Assembly (NCBI GenBank): GCA_031254645.1
Contig: JAIRUA010000007.1
Coordinates: 186,001 to 250,000 of the forward strand
Origin: Dysgonamonadaceae bacterium
GTDB lineage: Bacteria; Bacteroidota; Bacteroidia; Bacteroidales; Dysgonomonadaceae
Direction: 5' to 3'
DNA length: 64,000 bases
Below the pieces are notes generated by a model, which was given only the letters and a program-made list of their open reading frames with translations, was not told where the DNA came from and did not search any database. A program made the translations under genes and the position numbers. Shown here piece by piece: positions 1 to 8,360 of the stretch (position 1 is its first letter; each line of letters begins with the position of its first letter).

Positions 1-411
1 CCTGCATCGGTGGCATTCGATACGGTTAGTTCGGCGAAAGCAAACAACGCCGATGTGGTCATTATTGATACCGCCGGACGTTTGCACAACAAAATAAACC
101 TGATGAATGAGTTGACGAAAATCAAAAACGTGATGAGCAAAATCATTCCCGATGCACCACACGAAGTGCTTTTGGTGCTCGACGGCTCTACAGGACAAAA
201 CGCGTTCGAACAGGCAAAACAATTCACGGCGGCAACAGAAGTGTCGGCTTTGGCGATTACGAAACTTGACGGTACGGCAAAAGGTGGTGTGGTTATCGGT
301 ATTTCCGACCAATTTAAAATTCCTGTGAAATATATTGGTTTGGGCGAGGGAATGGAGGACTTGCAGGTTTTTCGTAGGAGGGAGTTTGTGGATAGTTTGT
401 TTGCGGAATAG
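1..411 (+). CDS. ftsY: Signal recognition particle receptor FtsY, C-terminal part (partial)
   Basis: C-terminal part of the SRP receptor GTPase, which docks ribosomes carrying SRP at the inner membrane. The visible NG domain has DTAGR (G3), TKLDGTAKGG (G4) and GEGMEDL (G5) in FtsY order and stops where FtsY proteins normally stop. The frame is open to base 1 (Pro-Ala-Ser precede the GTG at 10), so the gene continues left of the window. Ffh is the related alternative, but its C-terminal M domain is absent. rimO follows 55 nt later on the same strand and is probably co-transcribed. Confidence 0.93.
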   Translation, partial: PASVAFDTVSSAKANNADVVIIDTAGRLHNKINLMNELTKIKNVMSKIIPDAPHEVLLVLDGSTGQNAFEQAKQFTAATEVSALAITKLDGTAKGGVVIGISDQFKIPVKYIGLGEGMEDLQVFRRREFVDSLFAE

Positions 412-466
412 TCTGAACCTTGATTTGCAGGATTTATATGATTTGCAAGATAGAAATTCAAAAAAA
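412..466 (+). repeat. Word-repeat half copy in the ftsY-rimO gap
   Basis: The gap is a run of imperfect GATTTGCA/GATTT words starting TCTGAAC right after the ftsY stop. By eye it resembles the left arm of the long inverted repeat after cdd (44790 onward), which also starts TCTGAAC and iterates TGATTT. The matching inverted arm is missing here, so it looks like a half or decayed copy of the same family. Confidence 0.4.
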
Positions 467-1774
467 ATGAAAACAAACCACATAGACATTATCACACTTG
501 GCTGTTCCAAAAACCTCGTGGATTCCGAAAAATTGATGCGCCAACTCGTTGCCAACGGCTACACCATTGCGCACGATCCCGAGGTACCTAACGGCGACAT
601 TACCGTTATCAACACCTGCGGTTTCATTGGCGATGCAAAAGAAGAATCAATCAATATGATTTTGTCTTTCGTAGAAGCGAAAAAGCAAAAAAAATTAAAA
701 AAACTGTTCGTAATGGGCTGTCTTTCGGAGCGATATAGAGAAGAGTTACAGAAAGAAATTCCCGAAGTGGATAAATTTTACGGCAAATTCGATTGGAAAG
801 CGTTGGTTACTGATTTAGGGAAGTCGTGGTATGCGTCATTGGAGTTTGAGCGTTCGCTCTCTACCCCACCTCATTATGCTTACGTGAAAATTTCGGAAGG
901 TTGTAATAGAACTTGTTCATATTGCTCCATTCCGCTGATTACCGGAAAATATATATCTCGCCCGATAGAAGAAATCGAAGAAGAAATCCGACTTTTGATT
1001 GCCAACGGCGTGAAAGAGTTTCAATTTATCGCACAAGACCTTACTTATTACGGATTGGATTTGTACAAGACAATGAAATTGCCAGAACTCGTTGAGCGTA
1101 TATCCGATATTCCGGGCGTGGAGTGGATTCGTTTGCATTATGCTTACCCCGCACATTTTCCTTATGATTTGTTGCGCGTGATGCGCGAGCGCGAAAATGT
1201 GTGCAATTATCTTGACATTGCGTTGCAGCATATTTCTGATAATCAGTTAAAAATGATGCGTCGAAACATTACTAAACAGGAAACAATTGACCTCATAAAA
1301 CGTTTTCACGATGAAGTGCCCGATATTCATCTCCGCACAACGATGATGGTGGGACATCCAAACGAAACGGAAAAAGATTTCGAAGAATTGCTCGATTTTG
1401 TTCGTGAAACACGTTTCGAACGACTTGGCTGTTTCCCTTATTCACACGAAGACGACACCTACAACGACAAACATTACACTGACAACATTCCTGTCGACGT
1501 AAAACAAGAACGTGTAGAAAAATTAATGTCGCTGCAAGAAGAAATCGCTTTATCAATAAACGAACAAAAAATCGGACAAACGCTAAAAATCATTATCGAC
1601 CGTGAAGACCCCGATTATTACATCGGTCGTACCGAATTTGATTCACCTGAAGTGGATGGCGAAGTGTTGATTGGTAAAGATAAAAAGCTGACTGTTGGTG
1701 AGTTTTATAAGGTGAAAATAACGGGCGCAATGCCGTTTGATTTGGAGGGAAAAATTCCGGATTTACGATTTTAG
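467..1774 (+). CDS. rimO: Ribosomal protein S12 methylthiotransferase RimO
   Basis: Radical-SAM enzyme that adds a methylthio group to the conserved aspartate of ribosomal protein S12. The N-terminal UPF0004 domain starts with ITLGCSKNLVDSE and has further Fe-S cysteines (NTCGF, MGCLSER). The radical-SAM cluster motif is CNRTCSYC at about residue 147, and a C-terminal TRAM-like domain ends the protein. I chose the ATG at 467 (435 residues, normal length); the open frame back to 335 runs into ftsY and has no family similarity. MiaB is the close paralogue, but the LGCSKN start and overall pattern are RimO-like. The stop codon lies inside the inverted repeat that follows. Confidence 0.95.
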   Translation: MKTNHIDIITLGCSKNLVDSEKLMRQLVANGYTIAHDPEVPNGDITVINTCGFIGDAKEESINMILSFVEAKKQKKLKKLFVMGCLSERYREELQKEIPEVDKFYGKFDWKALVTDLGKSWYASLEFERSLSTPPHYAYVKISEGCNRTCSYCSIPLITGKYISRPIEEIEEEIRLLIANGVKEFQFIAQDLTYYGLDLYKTMKLPELVERISDIPGVEWIRLHYAYPAHFPYDLLRVMRERENVCNYLDIALQHISDNQLKMMRRNITKQETIDLIKRFHDEVPDIHLRTTMMVGHPNETEKDFEELLDFVRETRFERLGCFPYSHEDDTYNDKHYTDNIPVDVKQERVEKLMSLQEEIALSINEQKIGQTLKIIIDREDPDYYIGRTEFDSPEVDGEVLIGKDKKLTVGEFYKVKITGAMPFDLEGKIPDLRF

Positions 1775-1835
1775 ATTTACGATTTTAGATTTGCAGGTTA
1801 CGCGCAATTCAATCTAAAATCGTAAATCTAAAATC
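1767..1835. repeat. 25-bp perfect inverted repeat between convergent genes
   Basis: Bases 1767-1791 and 1811-1835 are exact reverse complements, with a 19-nt loop. Each arm is built from a repeated GATTTTAGATTT word. The rimO stop codon (1772-1774) is inside the left arm and the right arm ends nine bases from the stop of the convergent DUF349 gene, so it could terminate transcription in both directions. A single arm of the same word family recurs near 52113-52138. Confidence 0.85.
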
Positions 1836-1843
1836 TAAAATTT

Positions 1844-3796
1844 TCACAACTCCTTATCAATCGCCTCAATTTTCTTCACAATCAAATCAAGTTCCGATTT
1901 TATTGCCTTTACTTTGTGGTTCATATCGTCCAAAAGGCTGTTACCTTTTTTGGAAGAAATGGAAAGGAAACCGATATTGTTTTCGTATGTTTGCAATTCG
2001 CTTCTCATACGTTCAAATTGTCGCATCAGTTTTTCGCGCTCACGCATAATCTGACCTTTGGCGTTGCCCGATTTTGCCATATCGGAAATATTGGTTTTGA
2101 AACTTTCCAGTTTTCGATCGGCTTTATCAATTTTAAGTTTGTCGAATTGCGCTTCCGTAACGTCGCGAAATTCCTTGTAAATACGGTCTTTTTCCTTAAA
2201 CGGAACATGTCCAATAGTGTGCCACTCATCCATCAACTCGCGAAGGGTGGTTAATGCAGTATCTGCACCTAGCAACGTGTCAAGATTGTTTATTTTTTCG
2301 ATAACCACTTTTTTGGCTTCTAAGTTTTTGGTTTCGTCTTCGTTCTGCGACGAAGTATGCACTTTTTTCTGTTCGAAAAAATAATCGCACGCTGCTATAA
2401 ACCGCTTCCAAATACTGTCTACATATTTATTCGGAACGGTGCCTACTTTTTTCCATTCTTTTTGAATTTCAACCATTTCTTGCGATGTTTTTCGCCAATC
2501 TTGACTGTCTTTCAAAGCTTCAGCTCGTTCGCAAAGAGCGGTTTTCCTCTTCAAATTTTCGTCCATATCTCCACGCAACGATTTGAAAAACTCGCTTTTC
2601 CCTTTGAAAAACAAATCGCCGGCAGCACGATAACGTTCATAAATTTTATTGTTCCATTTTCTTGGTGCATAACCTATTTGTCGCCATTGTGCCTGAATTT
2701 CTTGCACTTCTTTTATTTTGCCATTCCACGCTTTTAGGTTTTTAAGTTGACTATAATCAATGGCTTCGAGTTGTTCACAAAGCGCTGTTTTGAGCGCTAA
2801 ATTTTCGTCTTCTTGCCCTTTTAATCCCTCAAAATGAGTTTGATATTTTTTATTAATAGCGGTAGAAGCATCTTTGAAACGAGTCCAAATCTCCTCACGC
2901 TCCGCTCTTGATACCGGACCGATTTCGCGCCATTCTTGATGTAAGTTTTGCAATTGGTAGAATGCTGAAACTACATCTGCTTCGTCGACTAATTTTTCGG
3001 CGGCTTCACAAAGATCGGTTTTCAATTCCAAATTTTTCTTGAAATCGTATTCACGAAATTCATTGTTGATGCGCACCAAGTCGTAGAATTTCTCTACATA
3101 ACGCTGATATGATTTCCATAACTCGTTCACTTTTGCCGGCGGTACAAGCTTGATATCGTTCCATTGCTGCTGCAGTGTTTTGAACTCTTGATACGATTTA
3201 TTGAAGTCTTCCTGTCCTTGGTTTTCGGTCAACTCTTTTATTCGGTCGATAATTGACAATTTTTTGACTAGGTTTTCCTCTTTCTCGACTTCTTCAACAG
3301 CTGAAATTTTCGCACGTTTCTCGCCTATCTTACCAAGCAAATCTTTTCCTTCGGTATATAATTCCGATTCTTGTGCAACGAAATCGATATTTTCACCACC
3401 GGCGGCAAGAAAATCTTGTTTTTGCTTTTCCGTTTCATCGCGCAATAAACGATAAAATTGGTTTTTATATTCGTTGAATTCTTTGCGATTTGGTGCGGAC
3501 GAATCTAACAAATCGCGAAGTTTTTGTACAATCTCGTCAATAGAGAACACAACAAACGTTTGTTCATCTGTTTCCACCTCTTCGTTTTCCGATTTCTCGT
3601 CGTTGTTTTCAAGCGCTATGTCTTGATTGATAGCGGTTTTTTCTTCCGTCACCACTTCTTCCGCTTTCATTTCTTCGTTTTCAAGCGCATTTTCTGTTGC
3701 GGATTCGTTGTTTTCCGTTGTAGGGGATACGACGATGTTGTCTGTTTGTTCTTCGCCAACAGGCTGTTTTTCGTTTTCGAGATTGTTCATAATCAT
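1844..3796 (-). CDS. DUF349 repeat protein
   Basis: A 650-residue highly charged protein with five DUF349 repeats. Each repeat contains a W-x-x-I/V-G-x-V/A-P core (for example QEWREIGPVSR, AQWRQIGYAPR, KEWKKVGTVPN, DEWHTIGHVPF) followed by an aromatic-rich helix. The first roughly 110 residues are acidic low complexity rich in Glu, Asn and Thr, and a coiled-coil-like tail follows the last repeat. There is no signal peptide or membrane segment, so it is probably cytoplasmic. The start at 3796 is preceded by AAGGAG at good spacing. Proteins of this type are widespread in Bacteroidetes; I know of no settled biochemical function and assign none. Confidence 0.85.
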   Translation of the reverse strand: MIMNNLENEKQPVGEEQTDNIVVSPTTENNESATENALENEEMKAEEVVTEEKTAINQDIALENNDEKSENEEVETDEQTFVVFSIDEIVQKLRDLLDSSAPNRKEFNEYKNQFYRLLRDETEKQKQDFLAAGGENIDFVAQESELYTEGKDLLGKIGEKRAKISAVEEVEKEENLVKKLSIIDRIKELTENQGQEDFNKSYQEFKTLQQQWNDIKLVPPAKVNELWKSYQRYVEKFYDLVRINNEFREYDFKKNLELKTDLCEAAEKLVDEADVVSAFYQLQNLHQEWREIGPVSRAEREEIWTRFKDASTAINKKYQTHFEGLKGQEDENLALKTALCEQLEAIDYSQLKNLKAWNGKIKEVQEIQAQWRQIGYAPRKWNNKIYERYRAAGDLFFKGKSEFFKSLRGDMDENLKRKTALCERAEALKDSQDWRKTSQEMVEIQKEWKKVGTVPNKYVDSIWKRFIAACDYFFEQKKVHTSSQNEDETKNLEAKKVVIEKINNLDTLLGADTALTTLRELMDEWHTIGHVPFKEKDRIYKEFRDVTEAQFDKLKIDKADRKLESFKTNISDMAKSGNAKGQIMREREKLMRQFERMRSELQTYENNIGFLSISSKKGNSLLDDMNHKVKAIKSELDLIVKKIEAIDKEL

Positions 3797-4443
3797 CTAT
3801 TGCTCCTTCATTTTACTCATACCTTGTGGTAGAGAGGGTTACGTTTCATTTTGTTGTAAAAGCAAACGAATGGACTTGTGTTGTGTAGCCATTATTGCTA
3901 TTGTAATACAAATTAAAGCATTTTTTTTTAGATTTGAGTGTTTTTTTTGGTTTATTTGAGAAAAATGAGAAAATAAATTTGGTATAGTGATTGATGGAAT
4001 GTGTTTTGTGGTTGAAATTTATAACCGCATTCCATAAATACACCTCATTTTGCTGAATGCAGTCAGCAAAAATCGATAAATTCTGCTGACTGCATTCCAC
4101 AAAAATAGAGAATTAATGCGAATGAGGTGAAAATACGGTAACAAAAAAGACTAATGGGCTTATAATTGCGTAATCACTATTTACATACCATATAGATTAT
4201 ATATTAACACTAAAAATAGAATAAATATCATTTTTATTTGAACAAAAACAACATAGTATTGTTGATATAGGAAAGATATAAATTTCATTTTGCTTGTTTT
4301 TAATGCTATTATGAATCAAGCGCGCTATCATAATCACTGAAAATCAACAACAAATGTAGTTTACATCTAAAAAACAATTAAGTTAAACAACAACAGAATC
4401 ACGAATTTTCAAAGCGTGATTCACAAAAACAACAATTTTATTT
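3797..4443. other. 647-nt non-coding region upstream of the MACPF gene
   Basis: No convincing gene on either strand; the stretch is very AT-rich. It holds a perfect 14-bp inverted repeat (4055-4068 with 4084-4097, 15-nt loop) built on GAATGCAGTCAGCA. Related GCATTCCA/TGGAATG words occur at about 3995 and 4027, so several fold-backs are possible. A second, 8-bp hairpin (GAATCACG at 4396-4403, CGTGATTC at 4415-4422) lies 21 nt before the MACPF start. I see no TAnnTTTG motif close to that start. Confidence 0.6.
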
Positions 4444-5967
4444 ATGAAAAAGATTTTTTTATTTTTACCGTTTTTGCTTATAGGATTATCCTGTAGCAAT
4501 ATTGATGATGTGTTTGTTCCAATTGAACAGGATCAAGAAAAACCGACTACACGAGGTGTGCAAAATGGGATATACCACTCTGTTGGAGTCAGTTATGACA
4601 TCACTGATGAGTATTTGCATATTGATGCCACCAAATTTCCTGTTGTTGACATCGGGGCTTATCTGAGTTTATCGGGATATCCTAATTCCTATATCCCAAA
4701 TACTGCATCAGAAGGCGACATACTTATGTATGCCGGCGCTACCGCTAAAGATTTTCTTGAAGATATCAATATCAAAACGAAAGCAAACAGAAATGCAAAT
4801 TTTGGAGAAATTGCATCAGCAAGTTTGAGGTTTGAAAGCGATATGAATACAAAGAACACCTATTCTACCAAATATTCATACGCAAGAGCCGATGTAATTA
4901 AAAGAATAAAGAGGGTTTATCTTAATGCAACGCCGGAAATGTTGCGCCCTTATGTTTATCCGGAGTTTATTCGAGACCTTAATATTTATAGCCCTGATGA
5001 ATTTGTAAGGAGGTATGGTACACACGTTTTATTGGATATCACAATTGGCGGTAAACTTCAATTTAATTACCGTTCCGAAATTATAGAAGAGTCGAGCAGC
5101 ACTCAAAAGAAACTTGTTGTAGAATCAGGCGCTAAGGTTGGAATAAAAAGATTTGGAGCCGATATTAAAAACGAAATTGATATAAGCACCTTAACTCAAA
5201 ATTCAAATAAAAATGCCAAATGGGATTTAAGAGTAAGATATATAGGCGGCGCGCAAAGTGGATACTCAGCATCGTTTAATTCTGAAGGATATATCAGCTC
5301 TTCTTTCAACATAAGCGCTTGGGAAAGCTCTGTAACCGAAATCAATGCTGCTATTTTAGAAATTAATTGGGAACACACTTATCCAATTTCTGATTTCATT
5401 GCAGATCCGGTAAAAAGAGTTGCAATAGAGGCCGCTATAAAAAGATATGTGAAGCAAGATGAAGTAAAGATTGTTGAGGTGAAGCCACTGTATAGAATGT
5501 ATGACGAAAAGGGCTGTAACACGTATTACACCTCATCTTTAGACGAGTTTAACTTTTATCGCAGTAGACATAATTGGAAGCCTAACTACGGAAGAACGAA
5601 CAGCCATATATTGGGCTACGTATTTGCGACACAACAACCAGGGACAGTACCTATATACAGAATGTATAGTGCGGGGCTAAACAATACGTTCTATTCTTCT
5701 TCACTAAGTGAAGCCAACCATTATCTTCGGATGGGATATGGCTGGGATGCTGGAATTGTAGGTAGTTATATTGTAGGTTATATTTATTCAACCAAAAGAG
5801 AAGGTACTGAGGCTATTCAAAGACTTTTTGACAACGCACGGAAAGTTCAAGACACAATGCTTAGTGTAAACCCATCGGAGGCGCAATGGTATCTTGCTAA
5901 TTATAAGTCTACTGTTAAAGATTACGGAACAACCAATTACATACTTGGCTATCTTCTTCTTCCTTAA
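4444..5967 (+). CDS. MACPF (perforin-like) lipoprotein with DUF5648-type repeats
   Basis: Predicted surface or secreted pore-forming lipoprotein of 507 residues. A lipoprotein signal peptide ends LIGLSC (Cys17). The MACPF signature is at about residues 190-203: RRYGTHVLLDITIGGK, i.e. Y-G-T-H followed by the double glycine. The C-terminal third has three tandem segments of about 54 residues starting PLYRMY (about 349), PIYRMY (about 403) and AIQRLF (about 458), each with an aromatic YYTSS/FYSSS element and ending LGY or VGY. This matches my recollection of DUF5648-type repeats, which may bind carbohydrate. Bacteroidales MACPF proteins include the BSAP antimicrobial toxins that kill related strains. 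A FISUMP lipoprotein gene follows 38 nt later. The toxin role is inferred; the MACPF assignment is strong. Confidence 0.85.
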   Translation: MKKIFLFLPFLLIGLSCSNIDDVFVPIEQDQEKPTTRGVQNGIYHSVGVSYDITDEYLHIDATKFPVVDIGAYLSLSGYPNSYIPNTASEGDILMYAGATAKDFLEDINIKTKANRNANFGEIASASLRFESDMNTKNTYSTKYSYARADVIKRIKRVYLNATPEMLRPYVYPEFIRDLNIYSPDEFVRRYGTHVLLDITIGGKLQFNYRSEIIEESSSTQKKLVVESGAKVGIKRFGADIKNEIDISTLTQNSNKNAKWDLRVRYIGGAQSGYSASFNSEGYISSSFNISAWESSVTEINAAILEINWEHTYPISDFIADPVKRVAIEAAIKRYVKQDEVKIVEVKPLYRMYDEKGCNTYYTSSLDEFNFYRSRHNWKPNYGRTNSHILGYVFATQQPGTVPIYRMYSAGLNNTFYSSSLSEANHYLRMGYGWDAGIVGSYIVGYIYSTKREGTEAIQRLFDNARKVQDTMLSVNPSEAQWYLANYKSTVKDYGTTNYILGYLLLP

Positions 5968-6005
5968 AATTGATCACTAAAAGCAAAAAATAAATATTTA
6001 ATTAT

Positions 6006-6881
6006 ATGAGAAATAATCTCAAACTAATCATTCTACTAATATTTGTAATATTGGCCATTAATGGCTGTGACAAAAACGAACAAATTGTACAAGTAGAATC
6101 CGTTACATTGGACAAGACTTCGCTCACAATGATTGTTGGCGATGCTGTAACACTCACAGTAACAGCATTACCAATCAATGCTGAAAATAAAAATATAGAG
6201 TGGTATTCAACTAATTCATCTGTGCTTTCAGTTGATGAAACCGGAAAGATTGAAGCACTAAAAACAGGAAAGGCGGATATTTTTGTAGTAGCCGGAAATG
6301 GTGTTATGGCTATTTGTACCATAACAGTGGAGTTGTCTCCCCTTCCAATTGTTCCGGAAGGAGTTTTGATTAATGGTGTTCGTTGGGCGAGTAGTAATGT
6401 TGACAAACCCGATACTTTTGCAAAAAAAACCGAAGATTTTGGAATGTATTATCAATGGGGCAGGCGAAAAGGGTGGGCTATTACAGATAATGAGACAGAG
6501 TGGGATAGCTCTGTTTCCACAAGCACAGTTTGGGAAAAAGGAAATGACCCTTGTCCGGCAGGCTGGCGCATACCTACCCGCGATGAGTTACGCTCGCTAA
6601 ATGAATCCGGTAGCACTTGGGAAACCATTAATGGTGTAACTGGTCGTCTCTTCGGTACTGCACCCAATGAAATTTTCTTACCGGCTGCGGGGAGAGTTCA
6701 CCTCTCGCAGCAAATATTTATTCCACCGATTGATTTCATCGGTACAAACGGAATGTATTGGAGCAGTGCGAATAACAGACCAAGTGAGTTGACAAGCGGA
6801 TTAGGCTTTCTCGCAAGTAGTATAGAAATGACTTTCTTTCATCAAGTAAATGGACTTAGTATCCGCTGTGTGGCAGAATAA
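6006..6881 (+). CDS. FISUMP-domain lipoprotein with Big2-like Ig domain
   Basis: Lipoprotein of 291 residues with signal ending AINGC. Residues about 30-110 form a bacterial Ig-like (Big2) domain with the pattern VTLDKTSLTMIVGD and ALPINAENK. The rest is a FISUMP domain (Fibrobacter succinogenes major paralogous domain) with INGVRWASSNVD, GMYYQWGRR, DPCPAGWRIPT, FLPAAG and the C-terminal SIRCVAE. The family's function is unknown; members are usually surface-exposed or secreted. The gene is close behind the MACPF gene and probably shares its transcript. A paralogue about three quarters identical lies at 13948-14820 in the same orientation, beyond the glycosyltransferases. Confidence 0.85.
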   Translation: MRNNLKLIILLIFVILAINGCDKNEQIVQVESVTLDKTSLTMIVGDAVTLTVTALPINAENKNIEWYSTNSSVLSVDETGKIEALKTGKADIFVVAGNGVMAICTITVELSPLPIVPEGVLINGVRWASSNVDKPDTFAKKTEDFGMYYQWGRRKGWAITDNETEWDSSVSTSTVWEKGNDPCPAGWRIPTRDELRSLNESGSTWETINGVTGRLFGTAPNEIFLPAAGRVHLSQQIFIPPIDFIGTNGMYWSSANNRPSELTSGLGFLASSIEMTFFHQVNGLSIRCVAE

Positions 6882-6895
6882 GTTCAAATTGTCAA

Positions 6896-6939
6896 ACTGT
6901 CATTCTGAAGGATAATTTATTATTACTCAGAATGACAGT
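6896..6939 (+). terminator. Hairpin terminator after the FISUMP gene
   Basis: Perfect 13-bp stem (6896-6908 ACTGTCATTCTGA with 6927-6939), 18-nt loop, followed by GTTTTTTC on the + strand. It lies just after the FISUMP stop codon and is well placed to end a MACPF-FISUMP transcript. Confidence 0.8.
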
Positions 6940-6986
6940 GTTTTTTCATTTCTTCTTACATATATCAAAATGAATCAAGAGAATAT

Positions 6987-7474
6987 TCAAAATTTACATT
7001 CCGCCTCCTCATAAATCATTTTACGCATATCACGAATATATCGTGGTACATTATGAATTTCACACACATATTCAATTCCTGCAGCGACTTTTTCTTTGCG
7101 CATAGCATCATCTGTCATCAATATTTTTATAGCATCAACAAATAATGGAACTTTATCGAATCCATCGACCAAAACATCGCCTGTCCAAATTCCGAATTTA
7201 GACGTTAAATCTTCGGGATTCCGATTGCTAATCAACGTTACGCCGTATGACAATGCTTCCAAAAATGATACGGGAAGTGCTTCGTGAATGCCTTGTATTC
7301 ACGAGAATTTTTGATTCGCGTAGAAATTGTTTTTTCTCTGCACCATCCACGTGTCCGACAAAATGAAGATTCGGAATATTAATTTAGCGATTTCACAGAA
7401 AAGCCAACCACGTTTCACAGATTCTACACGTCCAAGAAAAATAATTTGATTCTTTTTTGGTGCATCTGCCTTAA
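6987..7474 (-). pseudogene. Decayed GT4-family glycosyltransferase (C-terminal remnant)
   Basis: Reading leftward, conceptual translation gives IIFLGRVESVKRGWLF, then after a frame change IPNLHFVGHVDGAEKKQFL and ILVNT, and after another frame change IHEALPVSFLEALSYGV. This is the typical C-terminal half of a GT-B (GT4) glycosyltransferase with its E-x-L-P-V-S-F-x-E-A donor-binding motif. The frame breaks near 7380 and near 7291, the latter by one extra base. Only the last 91 residues (6987-7262) remain an open frame. The N-terminal half is missing: the match starts directly at the stop of the neighbouring GT14 gene. It is therefore a non-functional relic of a longer gene in this cluster. Confidence 0.8.
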
Positions 7475-8337
7475 ATGTTCAACTTTTGATTATCTACTTC
7501 TAAACACCTGTATATCTTCTCTATAACCTCTCTATCTTTATCTATATCAAATTTTCTCGCAAATAATTTGTTAGAACTCATTATTTTATCGTAATCATTT
7601 ATTCTTAGTGTTCTCGGATATTCTGGCCCATCAGTCCAATTTATATACCTCAAACAATCATTTGTTATTTTCAGTCCGTCAAGTTGATTTACTATTGTTT
7701 GATAAAAAATTTCATCTGCGCATTTTGTCCACTTGAAACGATTTATATATGTTGGATTATTTTCCAGATATTCAAGTATTTTTCTTACACAATTATGCGT
7801 GTAATTTGTCCAATTTGAACCGCCATAAAAATCATAGTCCAATTTTCTTGGCTTTATTATTGACATTAATTTACTAAATATTTCTGCTGTTACTTTTATG
7901 AATATTTTGCCTTCAATTCTTTTATTCATTTGGTCAAAGTGATACCTCGTAAATTTGCTCATATCCGGCCATCCGTCCTGTCTTGGTATTTTTTCAATAC
8001 TAATATACTCCATATCATTATTTTCAAAAAATACTTTTATTTCTTTGTTTGTTTTAATTGGCAAATCTTGACCCGAAATCAACATGTATCGATTATATCC
8101 CTTTTTATATGCTTTTTCTAATAGATAAAGAGTTGCCATAATTTGATTAAACGACCCCCAATATGTTTTGTACTCTTTATACACAAAAACATTTTGACCC
8201 TGAATACTTCCTACTTGTACAAGTGCTCTTTTATCTATATGTACATAAATATCAAAATCCTTGGACAAATGCTTGATTAATTTCTTAACCTGCTCATTGT
8301 CTTGATGGATTAACATCATTATTGCTATTTTACTCAT
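7471..8337 (-). CDS. Core-2/I-branching N-acetylglucosaminyltransferase-like protein (GT14)
   Basis: A 288-residue GT14-like glycosyltransferase. The N terminus IAIMMLIHQDNEQVKKLI and IYVHIDKRA, the central YWGSFNQIMATLYLL, the SGQDLPIK motif and the later GSNWTNYTHNCV follow the order of bacterial core-2/I-branching-like enzymes. Enzymes of this family typically transfer GlcNAc (or xylose) to branch a glycan; the actual substrate cannot be read from sequence. The gene is notably AT-rich, more so than the GT2 genes upstream, which suggests separate acquisition. It is the downstream end of a leftward glycosyltransferase operon that starts near 12079. Confidence 0.8.
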   Translation of the reverse strand: MSKIAIMMLIHQDNEQVKKLIKHLSKDFDIYVHIDKRALVQVGSIQGQNVFVYKEYKTYWGSFNQIMATLYLLEKAYKKGYNRYMLISGQDLPIKTNKEIKVFFENNDMEYISIEKIPRQDGWPDMSKFTRYHFDQMNKRIEGKIFIKVTAEIFSKLMSIIKPRKLDYDFYGGSNWTNYTHNCVRKILEYLENNPTYINRFKWTKCADEIFYQTIVNQLDGLKITNDCLRYINWTDGPEYPRTLRINDYDKIMSSNKLFARKFDIDKDREVIEKIYRCLEVDNQKLNI

Positions 8338-8360
8338 ATATTCAACTTTTTACAAAAATA

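Noticed and set aside
2357-2737. Plus-strand open frames across the DUF349 gene and similar opposite-strand frames elsewhere
   Set aside because: They are antisense shadows with no family similarity and no start signals.
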